Made by a program: the position numbers and the translations under genes
Assembly: GCA_026873275.1 (NCBI GenBank)
Contig: JANTUC010000005.1
Location: forward strand, 1,860,001-1,924,000
Length of the DNA: 64,000 nucleotides
DNA from: Pseudopithomyces maydicus
Taxonomy: Eukaryota > Ascomycota > Dothideomycetes > Pleosporales > Didymosphaeriaceae
Direction of reading: 5' to 3'
Shown here: in pieces, positions 15,001 to 27,553 of the stretch
Position numbering within the stretch: position 1 is the first letter of the stretch
Layout of the letters: every line of letters begins with the position of its first letter
The notes under the pieces: model-generated
What the model was told of the DNA's origin: nothing
Seen by the model: only the letters and a program-made list of their open reading frames with translations
Databases searched by the model: none

Positions 15001-15380
15001 CTGGTCCCCTTCGACATGGCGGGCAATCTCCCCAAGAGACACTTCGTCACTGACAATATGTGTGGCAATGGATTCACGTTGGCCCTTCTCAACGGCCCCG
15101 CTATCGTCAACTGTGCCTCCGATTTCACGTAATCCAAAGCAGACTTGATCCAAACCCGTATAGGTGCGCAACACCAACGCCCATGCTGCTCGCACGCCAG
15201 ACACGAGCAATGCAGGGCCATTGCCATGCACAAACAGCTGTTGCAGCAGCTCAGGCTGCAGCAGCTCCACCCTGACTGACAGCGGCCGAGTCTTTTCACC
15301 GACAGAGCCCCTGCCGAGAGCCGGGAAGTAGCACGACTGCGCGCTCGCCTGGTCGGAAGCCATCACGTCGGACCAAGCTA
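1..15380 (-). CDS. Multimodular nonribosomal peptide synthetase (3' part beyond window)
   Basis: A cytosolic assembly-line enzyme that activates amino acids as adenylates, loads them on carrier domains and condenses them. Read from the N terminus (right to left): partial C-like region ~15380-14650; A1 ~14560-12840; T1 (LGGDSISAMQ, ~12660); E1 ~12500-11130 (HHLVIDLVSW, ~12070); C2 ~10990-9800 (SHAIMDGHS); A2 ~9510-7940; T2 (LGGDSIGAMR, ~7760); C3 ~7520-6280 (HHAVYDGWS); A3 ~6150-4650; T3 (LGGDSIAAMQ, ~4455); E2 ~4300-3000 (HHLVIDVVSW); C4 ~2920-1650 (SHAICDGTS); A4 ~1560-200, then the window edge. Exons are joined by introns of about 40-110 nt. I checked ten junctions, at about 1330, 4990, 8270, 8900, 9540, 11410, 12320, 13190, 14300-14420 and 14870, and all keep frame and restore A-, C- or E-domain motifs. 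C2 and C4 follow E domains, so they should be DCL-type; C3 follows T2 and should be LCL. The 5' end and product are unknown. Confidence 0.95.
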
Positions 15381-15981
15381 AGTGTTAGAAAATTATAGGT
15401 ATACTATACGTACCGCGATTGACCGAGGCACCTCAACCAGAGCCAGTGATGCTCAATGGTTCGAATGCAGCCTTGGCAATACCGTATGAGAAAAGAGACG
15501 CTGTAAAGGGCGCGGAGCTCTCGCAGGTAGATGTTCCTTGGTGCTAAAGGTGTAGGCGAGACAGCACAAAGCATGTGCGATGTCAATTGCAGAAAATTGA
15601 CTCAAGGTTAGACAAGAGATATCTGTCTTGTCCGGTCAGGAGTTGGCAGTTTTGGCTCGTGCTGGGAGAGAGATACTCACGGTCAGCAATGAAACGGTCC
15701 ACACCAGAGACGGAAATGATGCGCAGGAGCTCGATGATATCCACAAGATGCTACAGAAACAAGTTTTACTAGACTCGTAGAGTGGGAATCACTGGGGATC
15801 ACCAGGATCGCGCAATTGGCAAGCTAGTCCAGCGGCACTGCTCCTTCCGGACGAGCATCAAGCCCCCAAGCGCCCCCCTGGGATATTTTTTTGACCCAGC
15901 ACCTGCGTTCGTCAAAAGCTTGATGAGGTCATAGCAGATATTCGCCGCCAGAAATAGCCACAGTACTATCTCGGGTTGCAT
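15381..15981 (-). other. Possible 5' exons or leader of the NRPS
   Basis: The reading frame at 15380 continues upstream of its first ATG (15366) as A-W-S-D-V-M and looks like mid C domain, so the true start probably lies further right. Coding-like, splice-compatible stretches are seen at about 15753-15682 (acceptor TGTAG, donor GTGAGT) and about 15538-15439, which joins 15380 in phase only through a weak GTTGAG donor. An ATG-led stretch begins at 15981. No condensation motif such as HHxxxDG is seen in them. They could be the N-terminal exons or leader sequence; the exon model is unresolved. Confidence 0.3.
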
Positions 15982-18900
15982 TCGACTCCTGCATTGCTAC
16001 GAAGGCCTCAGGGTACGGATAAACTTCGTGCTTAACGTGGACTGCGCTAGGTGATGAAGCACAGGGGTACCGAATGGAGGCAGAAAACATCACGAGCGAT
16101 CGGCACTGTCACAGAGATGCGAACTCCAGGGCAACGCAGGAGCTGAGCGATCACCATGGCGCGGCGTTGATCCATGGCCAAGGTGTGGTGCGACCACGTG
16201 ATGGAGCAATGGGCCGGTGCCCGGAGGCTGCACATTAGCCACGGCACACCGGACGGCGCTAGGGTGAATGCCAGAGAAGTAAATGACATTACATACGCTG
16301 GGTGCATGCGTCCGAAGATGCACTAATACGAGCTGTAGGTGGTGGTGAGAGGTACTGCGCAGGTGGTGACGGGCGCATTACTGGGCATGCGGGGGCGACT
16401 CGATCTAGCGTCGAAACGTGACGGAAAGAAATGGTCAGCGACAGAAGAGGAACTCGCAGGGAAGCGATACGAGGAAGTGACATCCCATTGTGGAGTTGTG
16501 GAGACGGGGCAGTCCCGCGGGCCTCAACAGCGACACTGAGCAGAGGCTCGGTTCGTGGTGGAGGGCCTGGAAAGAGCATGTCCAGGACTCCAGGTAGCCT
16601 GAGGTGGGTAGCGCGTCTCCACCCAGCGCACCCACTGCCCACTGCCACCCAGGAGGTAAGTGCATCCACGGGTGTGTCCCTGCCACGGATCAGACTGGGT
16701 TCCTGCCGTGCAAGGGAAGGCGAGCCCGGCAGCCTGGAGCGGGCTAACCACTTAAGAGCGGACACTTCGTCTCCGTCGACGTCCCCCCGTCCCCCCGCCA
16801 ACTCTTCAACTCTCTCCGCACCTGTCAGCTACTCGCCGCGCAGCCGTGGCAGCCACCTGCTAAACCCCTTCGCACATGGCTCTGGGGCACTAAACTGATC
16901 ATCGCCGCCTCTGCCTTCTCTGGCGGCGGGAATACGCCGTCGCCTGCCTCTACCGTGGGTCCACGAGAACCCGCAGCCCTCTTGGTGGACGCCTCTCACG
17001 CTTCCCCTGCCGTGCGACCCACCTGACAGGCGCCATGCTGGCGGCCACTCCGTCTCTCTTCCAGAATCCCGCGTTTAGGGCGCTCACTAGCGGAAACCAT
17101 GGCGGCATTCCCGCTCCCACCTCCGGCCCGCCCTCGTCCATCTCAGCTCCGCGGTGAACGGCGAACGGATTCTACCGCTCGTATTCCACCATCTGAATTT
17201 TCAACTCCGAGCACGCCCCAAGACGCTCCTCTTCCAACTACCTATCCCGTCTGGGCTTGTGCCCGTGTCGACAGTTGCCCGTACGAGTCCGCCCTGCTGG
17301 CTACGCTACACCCTCTGGACCTGCCTGGCCCAGTCTACGTGTGCCTGGACCAGGGCCCCGCCTGTCTGCTCAGTATTAGCTGACACCCGTTCGACTTGTT
17401 ATGACGATCTTATGCAAAGACAAGGCTCTTGGTTGTGGGGTAGTTAAGCTTGGTGGGAGCGGCAGTCTAAAGCTTTGGTGCCCGTGCTGGGGCACTCTTA
17501 ATTTAGCCATACGAGGTTCGTGCGTTATGCTGTGTCTTCCATGACCATCCGGAATACCATAATGCCGCAAGTAGAACAGCCGGTAGTATCCAAAACAGAG
17601 GCTCTCGACCCATTTGTGACTGTACAATTTTTTCAGGTCAGTGCTTCATGACAACACGAATGGTGGCGTGAAGATCTCGCTACTCCAAACGCTACAGCTG
17701 CAAGATTCGGGGCGTTGAGCTAGCCATTGCTTTCTCGTACGTACAGCCTCATCTCGCTACTTACTAAATTTCTCTGTTTCTTGTCCCATCATTCGTCACG
17801 GCAACTATGCTCATGTGTCACTAATACGCAATTCTACCGGGCTCCGCTAGACTTCAGCTCACGGCGCTTAACTAGTCGGGTGAAAGTGGACATGCAACAC
17901 TAGCCACCGCTTACCCTTACCCTTGCCAATGTCTTCAGGTGTTGTGACACGCCAAAGTTGTGCTCTGCACGATTTCCCAGCGACAATGAGAACGTCCACG
18001 TGGAAGCTTGGCTGTTCCCTCACACCAACCTTTGCGCACAGCGGCGTGTCTATTCACGAAACACTGACTGATAGATAGGAACACGTGGGTGGTATCAACC
18101 AGTGGACTAGAATACACACACTACACTATGCAATACAACGATCACGCCGAGAGCGGAGCTTGTCCGTACGTGAGATTTGCATCGACTTGCCAAAAGTTTA
18201 TTTGATACTGGAAACTGCGTCACTCCGCAGACCGGCAGCGCCATCGATGATGCCGTGTAACATGTCCACGGAAAGCTCCTACATACGGTAGCATGGTACA
18301 TGCCCCCACCAATCACTTGGAAAGGAAAAGCGGCTCGTTGAGCTTGCTATTCTGATCGAGACTTCTTTCGAATCCCGCAAGCGATGTCTTGTGGGCATGG
18401 TGCCAGCGATGTGTTGACTAGACTAAGGAATACTAGTTCGGCCAAGAGAGAAGGTAGGTGTATACAGCCCCTTGTCGGATTTAGCGGTGGTGTGTTCTTT
18501 CCAGGACCCATAATGAACGCGTGCCGATTATGCAGATGAAAATTTTGCTTGTGAGTGCCAGGGGGCATACCGTGAGATTTAGACGTTGTCGTTTACAGAC
18601 TTTAGTCTATTCGAATGAAATCAGATTGTGTGATAAAGCTAATAAAACAAACTAAGTGTCGGCAGCTCAGGGTCGACACGTCGGCGATCGAAACCGAGTA
18701 CCGGTATGAAAGAGTTAATCAGCTCTATTCGTTACTAGTTTTAGCTTGGCATACAGCTGATTGATTCCAGGTGGCTATGGCCATCACACCACCATCGACG
18801 AAGCAGGCGGGTCCGCGAACCTGGCTCACAAGGTCATGTCGCAGAGCCGTTATTTAGCTGGGGCGAGATGTATGCCCTGCCTTCACGGTTGGGTGCGCTG

Positions 18901-19600
18901 TATTCTGGGATCCTTTCTGGGATCTTGGTTGGTACAACAAGTAGATTGCTCGTACAGATTTGGGTGTCTTTAACCACATTCGGAGTAACGATCGGCGCCA
19001 CATCCATAATTATGCAGACGCGTACATTGTTAAGAGCCGCTCAGGAACACGATTTCTAACCTTAATTGCGCGATCGCACGTCTGCTGGGAATGATCTCCA
19101 CGGATCAGCGCTTACTCGGCAGCCAGGCTTCAGCAAGATATCCCTGTTCTGATCGCACGGAAAGGCATCAGGCAATTGAGACAGCAGTAGCGCGCATTTC
19201 TTGACCCTGGACACGTTGGGATGGCGCAGAACATGACTGAAGCCTCGCCGCCTGCCTAGAGTTCAAACAGGATTATCCCGTTTAAGGCCCGATAGTCCGC
19301 GTTACGAGGTTGCATTAGTTAGCTCAAGTGGTCTGGGATGGATACTTCCGTACCCAGTGCTAAAACGACAAAGATCGTCATACCCACATCCTACTCGGGT
19401 TCCATACTGAACGTTGGCGGTTGCCACGCCATTTAGTGATGAATTCAGTGTGGTTCCGGCTGATGGGTTCGTCATCGGATGGAAGGTGCTCAAAGTCGCA
19501 TATCGGCTCCAAACTACCAACCCTCCGATCTCATTCACTATTCATTCAATGCTCTGAACATCGCCCTTGAGAAAGGCAACTGATTCTCTCTGTGCTCTCC
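15982..19600. other. Intergenic region between NRPS and ABC transporter, no gene recognised
   Basis: The two neighbouring genes diverge from this interval, so it holds their promoters. About 16.3-17.4 kb is GC-rich and opens long overlapping frames on both strands that show no domain or motif. At 18.75-19.06 kb one plus-strand frame is hydrophobic (Leu/Ile/Val-rich, ending at a stop at 19059), but it lacks a convincing start and family motif. It could be a gene remnant. Confidence 0.5.
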
Positions 19601-22600
19601 ATGGCCTCGGATTCCAGTAGAGCCTGCGCCGCAGTGGACAACACATTTGGCCCATATGCTGGCGCAGATTGTAAGTACATCCGACGCGTGCCACATGAGC
19701 GTGTAGCTGATCGAGTTCTCGGTCACAGGTCGAGGAGGGTTCGATTTCACTTTCCTCTTCGAAGATGCTATCTTATCGCTCCTACCTCTTCTTTTGCTTG
19801 TTTGCATTACCCCCTTCAGAATAGGTCATCTGTGGCGGGAGAAACAAAAGGTTTCGAGGTCTTTGCTATTACCTGCGAAGTTGGTAAGTAGTGAAGCCAA
19901 ATCATTCGCCGACTGCACTAACTCCCTGTGACAGTTAACATGGGCATGGTATGTTTTACCCGAGCAAAAAAAACCAGCATAGGACCAAAGGATGAAGACG
20001 ACATCTACATTGTGTTGGTCTTGGTAACGAATCGCCAGCTGATATTATTTCACAGTCTTGCAGGCTTCGACCTCGGTTTACTGGTGATGTGGGTGAAGCA
20101 GCGCGATATCGTGAGCGACGCAGCACTCCCTTCGGCGATCATCAGTGAGTAACCATGGAGCTCTCTTGTATGCGCCGCGCAATATGTACTGATTCAATCG
20201 ATTCCTTGTAGGTATGGTGGGAGCACTTGTACTAGGAACCTTGTCGTATTTCGAGCATATGCGATCTATCCGAACTTCGTTCCTTCTCAACGTATACCTC
20301 CTATTCACGATCGCTTTCGATACGGCCCGGTCGCGCAGTTATTCTTTGGCTCCAGAGCTGAGCGAGATCTCCATTCTTTTCACAACCAGGGCTGGGATCA
20401 AGGTTTTTCTCGCTATCTTCGAAGCGCGAAGCAAAGCACACCTTCTGTTGCCAGGGTACACGGACTTTCCACCGGAGGCAGGAAGTGGAGTCTACAATCG
20501 ATCGCTCTTCTGGTGGCAGAATGCACTCCTGAAAAAGGGTACAGCAATATCTTATCCATCGATGACCTCTTCCAACTCGACAAACATCTTCGCGCGGAGC
20601 ATCTTCATGAGCTTATCAAGACCGCGTGGGACAAAGGTAAGCCAGTTTCATCTCAAGTAACCGGGCTCGCTTACTGATTGGGTTCCATTGTAGTTACACA
20701 GCGCAGCTCGAACTCTCTATTTGTCGTCGTCTTCAAGCAGCTAAAATGGTCCATACTGGCCGTCGTTCCACCACGAGCCTGCCTGATGGCGTTCAACTTC
20801 TGCCAACCATTCCTGATCAATCGCGCTGTAACGTACGCCGAGCAAAGTCCATCCGCACAGACTATGAATATCGGCTATGGATTGATCGGTGCTTATGTTC
20901 TGGTCTATGTGGGTATTGCGGTGTCCACTGGGCAATACCAACATTTCACTTTCCGGTTCATTACGATGATGCGCGGTGGTCTCATATCCATGCTTTACAA
21001 CAAGGCTGTTGAAGTTCCGTTGACCGAGGTGGACACCGCGTCTTCGCTCACACTTATGAGCGCAGATATTGAGCGCATCGTCACGGGGATGCAAACAGGA
21101 CATGAAATTTGGGCAAATGCGATTGAGGTGGCCTTGGCAATTTATCTTTTGGAACGCCAACTTGGTGTTGCTTGCGCAGTTCCTGTTGGTGTTGCTGTTG
21201 GTAGGTTGGGCTTTTCTGCAAGCATTATTATTCTGACTGACTTGACATTGCAGCGTCTTTTGCCGGCTCACTCGTTGCAACAAGTATGGTTATGGCAAAA
21301 CAAGCCTTGTGGCTAGAAGGCATCGAGCGCCGCATATCAGCCACAACCGCAATGCTGGCATCTATGCGCGGTGTCAAGATGACTGGTCTGACAGACGTGT
21401 TGCGAGAAGATTTGCAACGTCTGCGAGTGGAAGAGCTCACCATATCAAGGAAGTTTCGAAAACTTCTTATATGGACAATGGGCATTGGTAAGTCATTGGG
21501 ACATGCACAGCTCGAAATATCTATTGACTTCAATAGCCTTTTTCTCACCATTAATGGCGCCGATGTTGACGTTTGCCGTATTCGCAACCCTTGCTCAGAA
21601 GAGTGACGGTACCAGCACACTTGATACGGCTAGGATTTTCACATCCTTGTCGTTGTTCACCTTGCTATCGGAGCCTCTAAGCTCACTCATAATGGCTTTG
21701 TCTTCGTTCATGGGTAGCGTCGGATCCTTTCAGAGAATTCAGACGTTCCTGGTTACCCCAACACAGGCTGAGCACCGCCGATCACCATTTTTGATTGATA
21801 CCATAGGTTCTACTTCCGACCTCGGCAGTGACGCAGACAAAGATTCAAAGGCTTCTGAGAAAAGTCGTTCTTCGCTGGACATCCGAGAAGTGGTCTCGAC
21901 GTCGTCAACAGCGATATTGATCGAAAATGGCTACTTTGGTTGGGAAAAGGAAAAGCAGCCAATGGGCTGCCTTCAAGGGATTAACCTGGCTATCCCACGA
22001 GGCAAGATTACCATGATCGTGGGACCAGTAGGATGTGGTAAATCTACTTTGATCAAGGCTATCCTAGGCGAACTTCCCGTCATGGGTGGCACTGTTCAGA
22101 TGTCGTCCACGCGCATCGCTTTTTGCGATCAGACCCCATGGCACGTGAACGGCACAGTGCAACAAAGTATTATTGGTGCATCGGAATTTGATCAGCGGTG
22201 GTATGCAGCAGTAGTTCGCAGCTGCGCTCTAGACGAAGATCTCCGCAATCTGCCCCAGGGTGACCAGACGCAAATTGGCAGCAAGGGTATTGCCCTAAGC
22301 GGAGGTCAGAGCCAGCGAATTGTGAGACACCACCACTCGTTTCACAGAAAAAGTTACTAACTTATCACACAGGCACTTGCTAGGGCTATTTACGCACAGA
22401 AGGATATTGTGATTTTGGATGGCTGCCTCAGTGGTCTAGATGGCCAGACAGAGAATCATGTTTGGCACAGCCTCTTCGGTCGCGAAGGTCTCCTCCGAAG
22501 ATGCCGAACCACAGTTCTCATCGCATCATCTGCTGGTATGATCAGATTTTCCCAGACTCGGTTTACTTATGTGCTAACAAGTCTCTCCTTTAGCCAAGCG

Positions 22601-24675
22601 CTTGCCGTATTGTGACCATATCGCTGTACTTGAAGAGCAGGGTGGTATCCTCGAACAAGGCTCCTTCGACAAATTGAATGGAAACGGTGGTTATGTCGCT
22701 AACTTTGATCTGCCGCCGCCTGATTGGGACTTCGCTCCTGAGAAGCACCTTTACGAAGCGCCTCCGAAGTACACAGAGCGCGCAAACAACGCTATGGTAA
22801 CCGAAGAAGATATACAAGCGGAAACCAACCGACGCACTGGAGACGTGGCCATCTACTACTACTACCTCCGGTCAGTCGGATGGACAGCTAGCATCATCTT
22901 CATCGTGTGTGTTACTTTGTTCATCTTCGGGCAGTCATTCCCCACGATCTGGGTAAAGCTATGGGCAGAGTACAACCAGGAATTTCCCAATCAGCGACTA
23001 GGCTACTACCTCGGTATATACGCGGCTCTTGGTGCGGGAGCCATGGTTTGTCTCCTTGTCAGCTGCTGGCAGCTCATCATTGAGATGATTCCGCGCTCTG
23101 GTATCGCGTTTCACAAGAGACTTCTCGACACGGTGCTTGGTTCTCCGATGTCATTTTTTGCATCTACGGATACAGGTGTCACGCTCAACCGCTTCAGCCA
23201 GGATTTGATGCTCATTGATATGGAGCTTCCTATCTCTGCTCTCAACACCTTCGCAACATTCGTTTTGTGCATTGCGCAAATGATCCTCATCGCCGTTGCT
23301 GCGCCTTTCGCAACAATCTCTTTCCCAGTTGTGGGTGGCAGTGTCTACCTTATCCAGAAATTCTACCTGCGTACTTCTCGCCAACTTCGTTTCCTCGACC
23401 TGGAAGCCAAGTCACCATTGTACACTCAGTTCAACGAAGTGTTGGAGGGCCTGGCCACCATTCGTGCCTTTGGATGGCAGAGCTTCCTCGAGAACAAGTC
23501 GAGAGACTTACTGGATCGGAGTCAGAGACCGTTCTATCTGCTTTTCGCTGTGCAGCGTTGGCTAACTCTCGTGCTCGATCTCATCGTGGCTGCCGTGGCG
23601 ACCATCCTCATCGTACTTGTTGTTGCCTTGAAGGGGAGACTCAGTGCCGGCTATGTTGGCGTCGCCCTCCTCAATGTCATTCTTTTCTCCCAGAGCATTA
23701 AGTTGCTTATCCACTGGTGGACGCAACTTGAAACGCACATTGGAAGTGTAGCACGTATAAAGACTTTCACGACGGATGCCATCAGTGAGGATCTGCCGGA
23801 CGAAGATCAGACACCGCCTCCGAACTGGCCTGGTGACGGTACGATCGAGTTCAAGAATGTTACGGCTTGCTACCGACCCTATGAGCCTGTCATTTCCAAA
23901 TTTTCTATCTCCATCTCATCAGGCGAGAAGGTGGCAATTGTCGGTCGCACTGGTAGTGGCAAGTCGTCGCTTGTGTTGTCACTATTCCGCATGATAGAAC
24001 TCTCAGCAGGCACCATTACCATCGACGGACTGCCTCTTCATCGCATTCCCCGCCAGACAGTCCGATCGCGACTCCTTGGTCTACCCCAAGACGCATATCT
24101 GTTGCCAGGCTCCATTCGCCTGAACGCCGACCCACTGAAGCAAAGCAACGACAAGGCTATCATGCAAGCCCTCAAAGACGTCCAGCTTTGGGATACCATC
24201 GTCAGTAAGGGGGATGAGAGCAAGTATTCACACCCACTAGACGTCGATGTCGACGACTTGCACTTCTCGCATGGCCAGAGACAGCTCTTCTGCTTCGCTC
24301 GTGCCCTATTACGTAAAGACAAAAGCAGCATCATAGTCCTCGATGAGGCGACCAGCAAGTCAGTTCATCTCGTTCAATCATCACTCTGTTTAACGCTAAC
24401 ATTCGCGCAGTCTTGATCACGCCTCTGACTCTCATATTCAACGCTTGCTGCGCTCTAAATTCACCGCGCACACCATCATCGCTGTGGCTCACAAGCTCGA
24501 CACCATCCTTGACTTTGACAAGGTGGTCGTCATGAACCAAGGCCAGCTTGTTGAGTACGGCGAGCCGCATAAGCTGCTTGAGCGCGAAGGCAGCTGGTTC
24601 AAATCGCTGTACGAAGACGGAGCAAGTATCATGGGGCCCTCAGGCGAGCAGGATATCTCCGAGGTTGGCCAGTAA
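19601..24675 (+). CDS. ABCC-type (MRP-like) full ABC transporter, with one apparent 1-nt frame break
   Basis: A predicted ATP-driven membrane exporter. Eleven exons: 19601-19670, 19729-19883, 19935-19948, 20056-20144, 20212-20636, 20694-21200, 21254-21487, 21537-22321, 22373-22535, 22594-24358, 24411-24675; about 1,490 aa, usual for ABCC. Order: N-terminal membrane region (TMD0, with the FLLNVYLLF motif), TMD1, NBD1 (Walker A GPVGCGKST, signature LSGGQ, Walker B VILDG), TMD2, NBD2 (Walker A GRTGSGKSS, signature FSHGQRQ, Walker B IIVLDEATS). The frame breaks in exon 5 at an A5 run (20532-20536): before it the family-like frame runs to LLKKG, after it the family-like frame (LSIDDLFQLDKHL...) is one base away, and the splice phase into exon 6 also needs one extra base. 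The neighbouring divergent NRPS makes export of its peptide plausible, but this is not shown. Confidence 0.93.
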
Positions 24676-27553
24676 GGTAATAGAATCTTCGCACTTGCAC
24701 GGCGTTGTCGGCAACGGAGTTTTCACTTGTTAATTTGAAGCCAAATTTGGCGTTGTATCGCGGAAAGCTGGCGTTCTCCACGGAGGGGTCATAAAACCAT
24801 ATTCCCAACACTCGCTTGCATGGTCTGCACACAGCATGCATTTCCTTAGTATAATAGCATCTGTATACAGATATATATCAATTTCCTTTTTTTCCTTACC
24901 GCGAAATCTCATAGAATAGCAACAATATCAAATTCATCCAGGTATCGAATCACGCCTTTTTTCGAAATGACCGACCAGTCCGCACATTCTTTCCCGCGGC
25001 AGTGCGCCCGAGTCTTCGAGATCGCGATGCGCAGCTTGACCTGCCCTTTTCGACGTTGCCAGCGTGTCCGCACTTTGCGCTCGTACGGGGAGGGCGGAGT
25101 AGACGATCACTGCTTTTTCCGTCCGCTTTTTATACGCACCGAGCGCACCGGTTAAGCTTCACTTCGCCGATGTTCGGCCCGCGTCGTACCTTGATCCATG
25201 AAGGGATGTGCGCAAGGGATCAGATGGTAAGTTTGCATGGGGAAGCGAAAAAATGCGATGCATATAGGATTGTGGTTGCATTGCACGGGCCTTCAGGATG
25301 TAGGGGCCTGTGTCGTGTTACCGCCGTGGTGTTTCAGTGTGGGTCACCCGGCATGGCGGGAAGATGGCCGCTGCCGGGGGTAAGAAGGGGTGTTGGAAAT
25401 TATAGGAGTCGTGATAATATGATATATTGGATTGACGTTTTCCGGTATAGCAGCGGACTTTCTTGGAACAGTGGAGTGGAGGACGTGTGGCGGTGCCGGA
25501 GTTGTGTCTTAATGGCATAGTTTGCCAAGGGGCGGTACAGAAAGGTTTCATGTGATCTCTGTAAATGTGAAAGTATTCTCTAATGGCATGTTGACTAATT
25601 CGGAATGTTGTAAGTAGTTCGATAGGGGGTCGATATATCTTTAGCTTAATGCGCATAGGACGGATCGGTGTGAAGGAGCATCCAGATATTGTCAGGTCAT
25701 GCTACAATCGCTTTCAAGCCTTACCAACATCCAGTTGGGACGATTTTCATCAAATTCATCAAGATGTACGATGATCTTTACAGTAGTTATGACTCTTGTC
25801 TCTATATACGTGCGCAATCCCTCAAATCATGAAGTGATCTTGGGCAGTCCCAAAAGATGGGAACATTTCAACTTTATGCAAGTGCGGTCCGTTGCAGCCT
25901 TTCTTTCCATTTGGCTTTATGTCATCCGCAAGATTAAACCCTGTCCTAAAGTATCAGCCCTCCAGGTCCCTTTGTCCAACTTCACAGCTACCAGCATCCG
26001 GTTCCAAGGCTATCCCTTCACTTACCACGTGTGCATCTGTAAGATCCTTTTTCAACGTGCATATCTGGTAATCGACTTTACAGCACCAAGATCTACCCTT
26101 GGGCATCGAGGCACAGTCATCAGGCGGCAACACCCCGCTTGCTAACGGACGGTTGTGGGATCCCGCCGTCATCCCGCTATCCAGTCAGCGCCAGCCAACA
26201 CCCTACCTCAAGTTCTGCCCATGACACCAAGGCTCCACTCGAGCCCTGCATCAGTCTTTCTGCACATCACCCTCGATACAACCACTATCTGGGCAGGCAG
26301 CACCCATCCCTGGATTTGCCTTTTGCGCATCATCCCGGCAGTTCTTGCTACGCTCGATACCGACGACGAGGCATCGGGTCATCCCTCAAGGAGGATTAGA
26401 AGTGGGTCTGACGGTGGCAAAAGCCATGTAGCAATTTTGTGACGAGGGATGGTAAACTCTATAATGCACAGTAGATCAGTACCAGATGGGTGACCACCGA
26501 TAATGATATAGGGGCAAAGACCCCCCCTCTTGAGCCTTGTCTTCTCATCTTACCCAGGAAATTGCCCTTCGGCAACAAACGCTAATATATAGGAAAACAT
26601 GTCTCCTATCTATCTCTCACCGCTACCGCGTTATCGCTCTATCGCCTGATCGTGGACATCGAAGTGTGAATGCTTGGCACCTTCATAATGGGAGTTTCTG
26701 ATTCTCGGGATATCGACTTCCGGGAGCGATAAGGCCTCTAGTGAACATGACCGTTTCGAATAGCACGCGACGAAGCCGCTGATCTGCGGTTGTACTTTAC
26801 GGATACTCTACGATGGTCCACCGGGAATAGCAAAATTCATTTGGTACAACACTGATTCACTGACGAAGCAAGGCTGGAAGGCAGCTTTCAGAATGGTACT
26901 TGCACACAACACGGCTTGGAGCTTCCCCCTGATCCACTGACGGAGCCCATCCTTCGTCAACGAAGCCAGGAAAAAGATGCTGTGTAGGTGAATCACTGCC
27001 AAAGGCAACACAGTGTGTGTACTAATATATTTCAGGCACACATCCAGCACAACGTGGTTTAAAGCGTCGTAACACCGTTGCCACATACGTATCGAGAAAA
27101 TCCTGCCAATTTACAAACGTTCTTCAACGTGTCGGCCGTCCGTTACAGACACAAACGCCCTGTGGAAACTACTGCCACGCGTCGCTTCGTACTCGAACCT
27201 CATGTGGTCTCAGATGAAACGTGGTACACACTACACCTTTCACGACCCAACGAGCCAGTTAAAACCGTTACAAACGTTTGTCTTGGCCAAAAGGTTGTTC
27301 GGACAGAGGTTACACAAATTCGCCGCATGGTCTCCCAACGAAGAACGATATCGCATTCATTCGTAAGGACGTTGGGGACAAGAGACTTTTCTTGGTATAT
27401 CGAAGCTGGACACAAAATCACAAGATAGAGATAAGGCAAAGCAAATCGCAATACATCGAAACCAAAGTCGAGATTACCTTCCCCATATCCACTCCTCCCG
27501 AACCCCAGACTATCGTTTCACATATCCGCAATAAAGTTTCAACGCCATAGAGT
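24676..27553. other. Intergenic, no gene recognised
   Basis: Several ORFs of 60-150 codons exist, for example 25699-26145 on the plus strand, but none shows a recognisable domain, a coding-like protein composition or a splice pattern joining it to others. Nothing else was identified by eye. Confidence 0.5.

Noticed and set aside
16289..16898. Overlapping long ORFs on both strands in the GC-rich part of the NRPS-ABC interval
   Set aside because: The open frames follow from high GC content. The protein sequences show no domain or sensible composition, and no introns link them.
18752..19059. Hydrophobic plus-strand frame ending at 19059, resembling the end of a membrane protein
   Set aside because: There is no convincing start, no family motif and no joining exons. 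Kept only as a possible remnant in the intergenic note.
25699..26145. 148-codon plus-strand ORF
   Set aside because: No recognisable domain, mixed composition and no supporting splice or context evidence.
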